Both the position numbers and the translations under genes were made by a program. From DATKWS01 sp035529435 (lineage in GTDB: Bacteria; Krumholzibacteriota; Krumholzibacteriia; Krumholzibacteriales; Krumholzibacteriaceae), in assembly GCA_035529435.1 (NCBI GenBank), contig DATKWS010000120.1, positions 1 through 16,486 of the forward strand: 16,486 nucleotides of DNA. The letters run 5' to 3'. Positions 1 through 8,616 of the stretch are shown piece after piece. Below the pieces are notes generated by a model that worked only from the letters and a program-made list of their open reading frames with translations, was not told the origin of the DNA and did not search any database. Numbering within the stretch: position 1 is the first letter of the stretch; every line of letters starts with the position of its first letter.

Positions 1-141
1 GGTGTAATCAATTCTATCATCAACTCCACATCGTCTCCCGGCATCACCATTTCCCGGCCTTCCGGCAGTGTTGCGACTCCCGTCACGTCCGTCGTCCGGA
101 AATAAAACTGCGGCCGGTACCCGTTGAAAAACGGCGTATGA
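1..141. repeat. Terminal direct repeat, left copy (inside tuf)
   Basis: These 141 bases are identical to 16346-16486 in the same orientation. Both copies encode the same part of EF-Tu domain 3 (about residues 322-368). The length and exactness suggest an assembly-graph overlap within a duplicated tuf gene, not a biological terminal repeat. Confidence 0.98.
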
Positions 142-1106
142 CGCCCCCCCTCCTCCTTCTTCAACACGTACACCTTCCCCCTGAACTTCCTGTGCGGCAT
201 CACGCTTCCCGGATGCGCCACCACCATCCCTCGTTCCAACTGCTCCTTCTCGACTCCCCGCAGCAGCAACCCGACATTGTCCCCCGCCATCCCCTCATCC
301 AGCAGCTTGCGGAACATCTCGACTCCCGTGACCACCGTCTTGCGCGTATCACGTATCCCCACTATCTCAACCGCCTCGCCGACCTTCACCTTCCCACGCT
401 CCACACGACCCGTGCCCACCGTGCCGCGCCCCGTTATCGAAAACACATCCTCCACCGGCATCAAAAACGGCTTGTCCACGTCCCGCTCCGGCATCGGTAT
501 GTAACTGTCCAACGCCTCTATCAGCTCCCACACACACTTCGCCTCTTCGCTCCCCGCATCGTCACTCTCCAACGCCTTCAGCGCACTCCCACGTATGATC
601 GGTATCTCATCGCCCGGAAACTGATACTCACTCAACAACTCCCGAACCTCCAACTCCACCAAATCCAACAGCTCCGGATCGTCCACCATGTCCGTCTTGT
701 TCATGAATATAACCAAACTCGGCACATTCACCTGCCGCGCCAGCAATATGTGCTCACGCGTCTGCGGCATCGGCCCATCCGCCGCCGACACCACCACAAT
801 CGCCCCATCCATCTGCGCCGCCCCCGTTATCATGTTCTTGATGTAATCCGCATGCCCCGGACAGTCCACATGCGCATAGTGCCGCTTCCCACTCTCGTAC
901 TCCACATGCGCCGTCGCTATCGTTATCCCCCGCTCCTTCTCCTCCGGCGCCTTGTCAATCTCGTCGAACGGCACATACGTCGCCCACCCCTTCGTCGCCA
1001 GATGCTTCGTTATCGCCGCCGTCAGCGTCGTCTTCCCATGGTCCACGTGCCCTATCGTGCCCACATTCACATGCGGCTTCGTCCTTTCAAACTTCGCCTT
1101 CGACAT
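1..1106 (-). CDS. tuf: Elongation factor Tu, partial (residues 1-368, C-terminus cut by window edge)
   Basis: EF-Tu delivers aminoacyl-tRNA to the ribosomal A site as a GTP complex. Reading leftwards from the ATG at 1106-1104, the frame is open to the window edge with 368 full codons. The GTPase motifs are clear: GHVDHGKT at residues 19-26, the RGIT switch I motif, DCPGH, and NKTD (the usual third base-recognition residue C is T). Domain 2 (TGRGTVGTGRVERG) and domain 3 follow. The start has a strong AAGGAGG site, and fusA ends only 13 bp upstream, so the two are co-transcribed in the usual str-operon order. The last 29 residues are missing here, but the right end of the window supplies them through an identical 141-bp overlap, giving a 397-residue protein. 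Codon use is odd: 15 of 20 Ile codons are ATA, unlike fusA. Identity is certain. Whether the sequence is a single locus or a merge of two tuf copies is not. Confidence 0.97.
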   Translation of the reverse strand, partial: MSKAKFERTKPHVNVGTIGHVDHGKTTLTAAITKHLATKGWATYVPFDEIDKAPEEKERGITIATAHVEYESGKRHYAHVDCPGHADYIKNMITGAAQMDGAIVVVSAADGPMPQTREHILLARQVNVPSLVIFMNKTDMVDDPELLDLVELEVRELLSEYQFPGDEIPIIRGSALKALESDDAGSEEAKCVWELIEALDSYIPMPERDVDKPFLMPVEDVFSITGRGTVGTGRVERGKVKVGEAVEIVGIRDTRKTVVTGVEMFRKLLDEGMAGDNVGLLLRGVEKEQLERGMVVAHPGSVMPHRKFRGKVYVLKKEEGGRHTPFFNGYRPQFYFRTTDVTGVATLPEGREMVMPGDDVELMIELIT

Positions 1107-1113
1107 GAGGTCT

Positions 1114-1119
1114 CCTCCT

Positions 1120-1120
<1 letters not shown>
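1114..1120 (-). promoter_or_regulatory. tuf ribosome binding site overlapping the fusA stop
   Basis: On the minus strand AAGGAGG lies 7 nt before the tuf ATG. Its first A is also the last base of the fusA TAA (1122-1120). Ribosomes ending fusA would therefore finish on the tuf Shine-Dalgarno, which favours translational coupling of EF-G and EF-Tu. Confidence 0.85.
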
Positions 1121-3204
<2,084 letters not shown>

Positions 3205-3214
3205 TCAGCCTCTC

Positions 3215-3249
3215 CTCACCGGGGTCCCCCGTTCCGGAGCCCCGGCGAA
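3215..3249 (-). promoter_or_regulatory. Hairpin abutting the fusA ribosome binding site
   Basis: In the minus-strand RNA, UUCGCCGGGG (3249-3240) can pair with CCCCGGUGAG (3224-3215), a 10-bp stem with two G-U wobbles and a 15-nt loop. The 3' arm covers the first three bases of the GAGGAG Shine-Dalgarno (3217-3212), so a folded stem would partly mask fusA initiation. An upstream CCCCGG (3279-3274) could compete for the same CCGGGG arm with 6 bp. A regulatory role is inferred only. Confidence 0.4.
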
Positions 3250-3398
3250 CGAGGCTTCATGAGTTGGGCGGTCCCGGGGTTGATGCTCTTAAAGCAATCA
3301 TGCTTCTGTTCATCTATGTTATCCCTCACCCCTTATCGGATATCCGCCGAAACGGACACCTATATTCCACCCCACCACCTCACCAAATCTCTATAACA

Positions 3399-3420
3399 CC
3401 CGAGCCTCACCGAGGCCGGG
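3399..3420 (-). terminator. Terminator-like hairpin after rpsG, without a U-tract
   Basis: The minus-strand RNA folds as CCCG-GCCUC-GGU-GAGGC-U-CGGG: a 9-bp stem with one bulged U and a 3-nt loop, starting 8 nt after the rpsG stop. What follows (UGUUAUAGAG) is not a true U-run, so efficient intrinsic termination is unlikely. It could be a pause site, a weak attenuator or a processing or mRNA 3'-end protection element between the ribosomal protein genes and fusA-tuf. Confidence 0.35.
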
Positions 3421-3428
3421 GTACCGTC

Positions 3429-3899
3429 TTACCATCGGTAATGCGCGAAGGCCTTGTTCGCCTCGGCCATACGATGCGTATCCTCGCGCTTCTTTACCGA
3501 AGGGCCTTCCCTCTTGTACGCAAGGATGATCTCCGCGGCGAGTTTCTCGGCCATCGTGTTCTCGTGCCGCTGCTTGGCAAAGCCGATGATCCAGCGCATC
3601 GCCAGGGCCAGCCGGCGGTCGGACCGGACCTCGATCGGAACCTGGTACGTCGCCCCTCCGACACGCCGCGAGGTGACTTCGAGGACGGGTTTGACGTTCT
3701 CGATGGCCTTTTTGATGATCTCGAGACCGTTCTGCCCCGTCTTCTCCTCGATGATATCAATGGCTCCGTACACGATCTGTTCCGCCGTACTCTTCTTGCC
3801 GCGCCTCATGATGTAATTGATGAATCGCGCAAGCAAGACATTCCCGTATTTTGGATCCGGGACAACCTTTCTCTTTATGACTTCTCTCCTGCGCGGCAT
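3429..3899 (-). CDS. rpsG: 30S ribosomal protein S7
   Basis: S7 nucleates assembly of the 30S head by binding the 3' major domain of 16S rRNA, and it lines the E site. The product is 156 residues, the usual length. It starts MPRRREVIKRKVV and contains the family core from KYGNVLLARFINYIMRRGKK through GGATYQVPIEVRSDRR, ending near HRMAEANKAFAHYRW. The ATG at 3899 is preceded by AAGGAAGG, and the rpsL stop is 14 bp upstream, so S12 and S7 are translated from one message. In E. coli S7 represses its own operon by binding the rpsL-rpsG spacer. Here that spacer is too short for the E. coli-type structure, so any feedback would work differently. Confidence 0.98.
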   Translation of the reverse strand: MPRRREVIKRKVVPDPKYGNVLLARFINYIMRRGKKSTAEQIVYGAIDIIEEKTGQNGLEIIKKAIENVKPVLEVTSRRVGGATYQVPIEVRSDRRLALAMRWIIGFAKQRHENTMAEKLAAEIILAYKREGPSVKKREDTHRMAEANKAFAHYRW

Positions 3900-3913
3900 C
3901 GCTCAAGCCTTCC

Positions 3914-4303
3914 TTACGCCGGCACGGCGATCTTCTTCGGTCTCTTGACCCCGTACTTCGAACGTCCTTTCGTCCTTCCATCAACCCCGCTCGCATCGAG
4001 TGTTCCGCGTATGATATGGTACCTGACCCCCGGCAGATCCTTGACGCGCCCGCCGCGGATCAGAACGATCGAGTGCTCCTGCAGGTTGTGCCCCTCCCCC
4101 GGGATATAGGCGGTTACCTCGTACCCGTTGGTGAGCCGCACTCTCGCCACCTTGCGGATTGCTGAGTTCGGCTTCTTGGGCGTCGATGTATACACGCGGG
4201 TGCAGACGCCCCGCTTCTGCGGGCATGCTTGGAGGGCGGGTGCGCTTGTTTTTTTCCGCACCAGCTTGCGTCCCCTGCGGACCAGTTGATTGATCGTCGG
4301 CAC
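3914..4303 (-). CDS. rpsL: 30S ribosomal protein S12
   Basis: S12 sits at the decoding centre and controls tRNA selection accuracy. The product is 129 residues, a few more than the E. coli protein. Family hallmarks are present: QACPQKRGVCTRVYTSTPKKPNSA, GEGHNLQEHSIVLIRGGRVKDLPGVRYH and the basic end SKYGVKRPKK. The lysines of TPKKPNSA (residues 43-44) and of GRVKDLPG, where streptomycin-resistance changes map in other bacteria, are wild type. The Asp in KDLPG is the site that RimO methylthiolates in E. coli. The start is GTG at 4303, supported by GAGG 6 nt upstream and by the MPTINQLVR N-terminus. It is the first gene after the strong promoter at 4388-4416 and opens the str transcription unit. 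Confidence 0.98.
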   Translation of the reverse strand: MPTINQLVRRGRKLVRKKTSAPALQACPQKRGVCTRVYTSTPKKPNSAIRKVARVRLTNGYEVTAYIPGEGHNLQEHSIVLIRGGRVKDLPGVRYHIIRGTLDASGVDGRTKGRSKYGVKRPKKIAVPA

Positions 4304-4356
4304 GTATTACCTCACCCTATTAATCCATTCAAACTATTACAAATACGATCAATTCG

Positions 4357-4381
4357 CTGCACCCTCGAAATCCAGATGCAG
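4357..4381 (-). promoter_or_regulatory. 5'-terminal stem-loop of the rpsL leader
   Basis: The RNA arms CUGCAUCU (4381-4374) and GGGUGCAG (4364-4357) form 8 bp with two G-U pairs and a 9-nt loop. The transcription start predicted from the promoter is about 4381, so the mRNA would begin almost directly with this stem. In other bacteria such 5' stems protect mRNA from 5'-end-dependent decay. That role is inferred here. Confidence 0.4.
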
Positions 4382-4387
4382 ACAGCT

Positions 4388-4416
4388 AACTTAACATTCC
4401 GATATATCTTTGTCAA
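4388..4416 (-). promoter_or_regulatory. Sigma70-type promoter of the str operon (rpsL-rpsG-fusA-tuf)
   Basis: On the minus strand a perfect -35 TTGACA (4416-4411) is separated by 17 bp from TAAGTT (4393-4388). TAAGTT keeps the key T1, A2 and T6, and is preceded by TGT, an extended -10 motif. The 24 bases upstream (4417-4440) hold only four G or C and resemble an UP element. The predicted start is near 4381, leaving a leader of roughly 78 nt before the rpsL GTG. This is the only promoter near consensus that I found in the window. Confidence 0.75.
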
Positions 4417-4494
4417 GTAAATAATTTACCATAACTTAAAGTTCCCGAGGACCATCCGGAAAGGTCGATTTACTCCTTCCGCGGCAGTGCGCCC

Positions 4495-7400
4495 TCAGGA
4501 AATTTCCTCCCTCACCTCGTTAATCAATTCCGCGAGCTCTTCTCCCTCGAACTCCTTTTCCATGAGATCCTCTTCCTTGATCTCAGTGTCTATCTCAATG
4601 GTGCTGTACCTGTGCAGACCGGTACCCGCCGGAATCAGGTGCCCCATCACCACATTCTCCTTGAGCCCTTTCAGCAAGTCGATCTTCCCCTGCACGGCGG
4701 CCTCGGTCAGCACCCTCGTCGTTTCCTGGAAACTCGCCGCCGAAATGAAGCTTTCCGTGTTGAGTGAGGCCTTCGTGATACCGAGAAGCAGCGGCTTGAA
4801 TGTCGCAGGCTTCTTCTTTTCGGCTATCGACTTATCGATCTCCTCGCGGAATTCGCCCTTCGAGACGATGTCACCCTCGAGAAAACGGGTTTCACCGGGA
4901 TCCTCGATCACGACCTTCTGGAGCATCTGCCGCACGATCACCTCGATGTGCTTGTCGTTTATCCGCACACCCTGCAGCCGGTACACCTCCTGTATCTCAT
5001 TCACGAGATAGTTCTGCGCAGCGTTTACACCCTTGATGCTGAGGATGTCGAACGGATTCACCGGCCCCTCGGTGAGATTGTCCCCCGCCTCGATCTTATC
5101 GCCCTCGTACACACGTAAGTGTTTGCCCTGCGGGACGTTATAGTTCCGCTGTTCACCACTCTCGTTGATGACGACAATCTTGCGCATACCCTTTGTGACC
5201 GGTCCAAACTCGATGATGCCGTCGATCTCGGATACAACGGCGGAATCCTTGGGCTTGCGCACCTCGAAGAGTTCGGCCACACGCGGTAGACCGCCCGTGA
5301 TATCACGCGTCTTCGTGATTTCCTTCGGAATCCTGCAGATGATATCCCCCGGCATGATGATCCCGCCGTCGCGGACCATCATGCTGGCCCCGGTGGGCAG
5401 GATGAAATTGCCGATGACCTTTCCCTTCTCATTCAGCAACTCGACGTGCGGATGGAGTTTCTTGTCCCGGTCATCGGTGGTCACCATCTGCCTGAGGCCG
5501 GTCTTGTCGTCGATCTTCTCCCTCAGGGTTATGCCCTCGGTGATATCGATGAAGCGCAGCGTGCCTCCCTTGTCGGAGATGATGAAGTCCGAATACGGAT
5601 CCCATTCATATATGATCGCACCGCGCTCGACCATATCGCCTTCCTTGACGCTCAGCGAAGCCCCGTACGGCACTCCCAGACGGGCCCGTACGCGGTCGCT
5701 TTTCTCATCCCGCACGAGAACCTCTCCCTTGCGGCCGATCGCGATGACACGACCGTCCCGGCCCTCGATCGTCTTGATGTTGCTGAATTCGATCACGCCG
5801 GGATGGTTCGTGGTCTTCTTCGTGTGCTCGGCGATGCGTGCAGCCACGCCGCCGACATGGAACGTGCGGAGCGTGAGCTGCGTTCCCGGCTCACCGATAC
5901 TCTGCGCCGCTATGACGCCGACCGCCTCGCCGATATCGACGAGACCGCTGGTAGCGAGGTTTCGCCCGTAACACATCGCACACACGCCCTGGCGCGATTC
6001 GCAGGTGAGCACCGACCGGATCTTCACCTTTTCGACGCCGCGTTCCTCGATCTCGAGGGCAAGCTCCTCATCGATCAACGAATTGGCCTTCACGATCGTT
6101 TCGCCGGTATGGGGATCGAATACGTCATCGACCACTACGCGGCCGAGAATACGATCGCTCAGCGACTCGATGACCTCCTCCCCCTCCTTGAGGGCGGCGA
6201 TATCGACACCCATGATGGTGCCGCAATCATGCTCCGTCACGATGACGTCCTGGGCCACATCGACGAGCCGGCGCGTGAGATACCCGGCATCGGCCGTTTT
6301 GAGCGCCGTATCGGCCAGTCCCTTTCTCGCACCGTGCGTCGAAATGAAGTACTGGATCACCGTCAATCCCTCTTTGAAGTTGGCGGTGATGGGCATCTCG
6401 ATGATCTCACCGATGCCGCCGGTGATACGCTTCTGCGGTTTCGCCATGAGCCCGCGCATGCCGGCGAGCTGCCGGATCTGATCCTTGTTTCCCCGCGATC
6501 CCGAGACCGCCATCATGTAGATGGGGTTGAATCCACCGCGGTCGCGGCTCAGGTGCTCGAGCATCACATCGGCAACATTGTTGGATGTATGCGTCCACGT
6601 ATCGATGATCTTGTTGTACCGCTCACCGTCGGTGATCAATCCGTTCTTGTATTGCTTCTGGATCTTGTTGACTTCTTTCTGGGCCTCCTCGATCAATGCC
6701 GGTTTCTCGGGAGGTACAACGATGTCATCAACGCTGAAGGTGATCCCGGCCTTGGTGGCGTAGGTGAACCCAAGTTCCTTGAGCCGCTCGATGAAACGAA
6801 CGGTCCGGGTGTTCCCGATCAGCTTGAAGCTGCTCGAGACCAGTCGACCGATCGTTTTCTTTTCGAGCAACTCGTTGATGTACCCCATCTCCAGGGGCAC
6901 GATCTCGTTGAAGATCACCCGGCCGACGGTAGTGCTGATGAGCTCACCGTCTCTTCTGACCTTGATCCGCGCATGAAGGCTCACGGCGCCGGCGTTGTAC
7001 GCCGCCATCGCCTCGTTGGGACTGAAGAACGCCTTCCCCTCACCCTTCGCCCCCTCCTTGACCATAGAAATGTAATAGAGGCCCAGAACCATATCCTGAG
7101 AAGGTGAAGCCAGCGGGGAGCCGTTGGCCGGGGATAGGATATTGTTCGCCGAAAGCATGAGTGTGCGTGCTTCCAGTTGGGCCTCGTAAGACAGTGGAAC
7201 ATGGACGGCCATCTGGTCGCCGTCGAAGTCGGCATTGAAGGCGGTGCAGACGAGCGGATGTATCTGTATGGCCTTACCCTCGATCAGGAGCGGCTGGAAC
7301 GCCTGGATGCCGAGGCGGTGCAGGGTCGGTGCGCGGTTGAGAAGCACCGGATGGTCCTTGATGATCTCCTCGAGAATATCCCACACCTCGGGGCGCTCGC

Positions 7401-8601
7401 GCTCCACGAGCTTTTTCGCGCTCTTGACCGTCTGAACGTACCCTTTCTCCTCGAGCTTGCGTATGATGAACGGCTTGAACAGCTCGAGCGCCATAGATTT
7501 GGGGAGCCCGCACTGCTGAATTTCCAGCTCCGGTCCGACGACGATCACCGACCGGCCCGAGTAATCGACGCGCTTACCGAGCAGGTTTTGGCGAAACCTG
7601 CCCTGCTTGCCCTTGAGCATGTCGCTGAGACTCTTGAGTGGCCTGTTGCCCTGCCCGCGGACGGCCCGTGAACGGCGGCTGTTGTCGAACAGCGCGTCGA
7701 CCGCTTCCTGCAGCATCCGTTTCTCGTTGCGGAGAATGACCTCCGGGGCGCGTATCTCTATGAGTTTCTTGAGCCTGTTGTTCCGGTTGATAACCCGCCG
7801 GTAGAGGTCGTTGAGATCGGATGTCGCAAACCGCCCCCCCTCGAGGGGAACGAGCGGCCTGAGATCCGGCGGCAGGACGGGAATGACCTCGAGTATCATG
7901 AACTCGGGGCGGTTCTGGCTCTGGCGGAACGCCTCGACCACACGCAGGCGCTTGAGAACATCCTTCTTGCGCTGGACCGATGTCTCGACCTTCGACTGCG
8001 CGCGGAGATCGACGGCAAGATCCTCGACGTTGATCTGGGCAAGAAGCTCCCTGACCGCCTCGCCGCCCATTTTCGCGACGAACTCCTGCCCCTGATCGAG
8101 CAGGTCGTTGTATGTCTCGTCGTCGATGAGCTCCTTGTATTTCAGCCCGGTATTACCCGGATCGATCACCACGTGCGACTCGTAGTAGAAGATTCGCTCG
8201 AGATTCCGCACGGTCATATCGAGCATGTACCCGACACGGCTCGGAACGCCCTTGAGAAACCAGATATGCGCGACCGGAACGGCCAGCTCAATATGGCCGA
8301 GCCGTTCGCGCCGAACGCGGGAGTGCGTCACCTCGACCCCGCAGCGATCGCAGATAACGCCCCGGTACCGGATCCTCTTGTACTTTCCGCATGCACATTC
8401 CCAGTCTTTCACCGGTCCGAATATCCGCTCACAGAAGAGACCGTCTTTCTCCGGCTTGAACGAACGGTAGTTGATGGTCTCGGGCTTCACGACCTCCCCG
8501 AAGCTCCAGGAACGAATCACCTCCGGAGAGGCGATCTGGATCTTCATGGCCCGTATATCGGTGGGCTTTTTACGATCCTTGTCAAAGAAGGTAGAAAACA
8601 A
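4495..8601 (-). CDS. rpoC: DNA-directed RNA polymerase subunit beta'
   Basis: Beta' carries the catalytic Mg site and the clamp of RNA polymerase. The product is 1368 residues. The N-terminal zinc site is C69-x-C71 with C84-x2-C87, the catalytic loop NADFDGD is at 456-462, and the second zinc site is C793, C867, C874 and C877. The trigger loop region (GEPGTQLTLRTFHVGG) is at about 904-918. After it comes an insertion of about 190 residues like the SI3 domain of Gram-negative polymerases, before ITGGLPRVAELFE. The start is a TTG at 8601 with GGAGG 6 nt upstream, and the family N-terminal region (ASPEVIRSWSFGEV) begins at residue 24. It follows rpoB after 15 bp in the same frame, so the two subunits are co-translated. 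A 190-bp promoter-bearing spacer separates it from rpsL, and no clear terminator follows. Confidence 0.99.
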   Translation of the reverse strand: MFSTFFDKDRKKPTDIRAMKIQIASPEVIRSWSFGEVVKPETINYRSFKPEKDGLFCERIFGPVKDWECACGKYKRIRYRGVICDRCGVEVTHSRVRRERLGHIELAVPVAHIWFLKGVPSRVGYMLDMTVRNLERIFYYESHVVIDPGNTGLKYKELIDDETYNDLLDQGQEFVAKMGGEAVRELLAQINVEDLAVDLRAQSKVETSVQRKKDVLKRLRVVEAFRQSQNRPEFMILEVIPVLPPDLRPLVPLEGGRFATSDLNDLYRRVINRNNRLKKLIEIRAPEVILRNEKRMLQEAVDALFDNSRRSRAVRGQGNRPLKSLSDMLKGKQGRFRQNLLGKRVDYSGRSVIVVGPELEIQQCGLPKSMALELFKPFIIRKLEEKGYVQTVKSAKKLVERERPEVWDILEEIIKDHPVLLNRAPTLHRLGIQAFQPLLIEGKAIQIHPLVCTAFNADFDGDQMAVHVPLSYEAQLEARTLMLSANNILSPANGSPLASPSQDMVLGLYYISMVKEGAKGEGKAFFSPNEAMAAYNAGAVSLHARIKVRRDGELISTTVGRVIFNEIVPLEMGYINELLEKKTIGRLVSSSFKLIGNTRTVRFIERLKELGFTYATKAGITFSVDDIVVPPEKPALIEEAQKEVNKIQKQYKNGLITDGERYNKIIDTWTHTSNNVADVMLEHLSRDRGGFNPIYMMAVSGSRGNKDQIRQLAGMRGLMAKPQKRITGGIGEIIEMPITANFKEGLTVIQYFISTHGARKGLADTALKTADAGYLTRRLVDVAQDVIVTEHDCGTIMGVDIAALKEGEEVIESLSDRILGRVVVDDVFDPHTGETIVKANSLIDEELALEIEERGVEKVKIRSVLTCESRQGVCAMCYGRNLATSGLVDIGEAVGVIAAQSIGEPGTQLTLRTFHVGGVAARIAEHTKKTTNHPGVIEFSNIKTIEGRDGRVIAIGRKGEVLVRDEKSDRVRARLGVPYGASLSVKEGDMVERGAIIYEWDPYSDFIISDKGGTLRFIDITEGITLREKIDDKTGLRQMVTTDDRDKKLHPHVELLNEKGKVIGNFILPTGASMMVRDGGIIMPGDIICRIPKEITKTRDITGGLPRVAELFEVRKPKDSAVVSEIDGIIEFGPVTKGMRKIVVINESGEQRNYNVPQGKHLRVYEGDKIEAGDNLTEGPVNPFDILSIKGVNAAQNYLVNEIQEVYRLQGVRINDKHIEVIVRQMLQKVVIEDPGETRFLEGDIVSKGEFREEIDKSIAEKKKPATFKPLLLGITKASLNTESFISAASFQETTRVLTEAAVQGKIDLLKGLKENVVMGHLIPAGTGLHRYSTIEIDTEIKEEDLMEKEFEGEELAELINEVREEIS

Positions 8602-8607
8602 GAGAAA

Positions 8608-8612
8608 CCTCC
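8608..8612 (-). promoter_or_regulatory. rpoC ribosome binding site supporting a TTG start
   Basis: GGAGG lies 6 nt before TTG (8601-8599), in the 15-bp gap after the rpoB TAG. The next in-frame ATG (codon 19) would remove the N-terminal region just before the conserved ASPEVIRSWSFGEV segment, so TTG is preferred. Confidence 0.8.
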
Positions 8613-8616
8613 GGCT

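Larger units (their letters stand above)
3205..3428 (-). other. rpsG-fusA intergenic spacer (224 bp)
   Basis: This spacer is long for an otherwise tight operon. It contains two candidate hairpins (3399-3420 just after rpsG and 3215-3249 at the fusA start) and an AT-richer middle. I found no promoter close to consensus for fusA and no convincing gene. An 18-codon reading frame from 3313 to 3257 has no good ribosome binding site. Confidence 0.6.

Noticed and set aside
3257..3313. 18-codon peptide gene in the rpsG-fusA spacer
   Set aside because: No ribosome binding site, no recognisable sequence, and such short frames are expected by chance.
3300..3390. Separate promoter for fusA
   Set aside because: TATAGG- and TAACAT-like boxes occur in the spacer, but no acceptable -35 lies at 16-18 bp from them.
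4430..4494. Intrinsic terminator after rpoC
   Set aside because: Only short imperfect pairings such as TTCC/GGAA or GACC/GGTC were found, and none is followed by a T-run on the minus strand.
5446..7107. 553-codon plus-strand reading frame inside rpoC
   Set aside because: Antisense shadow of rpoC, with no independent signals.
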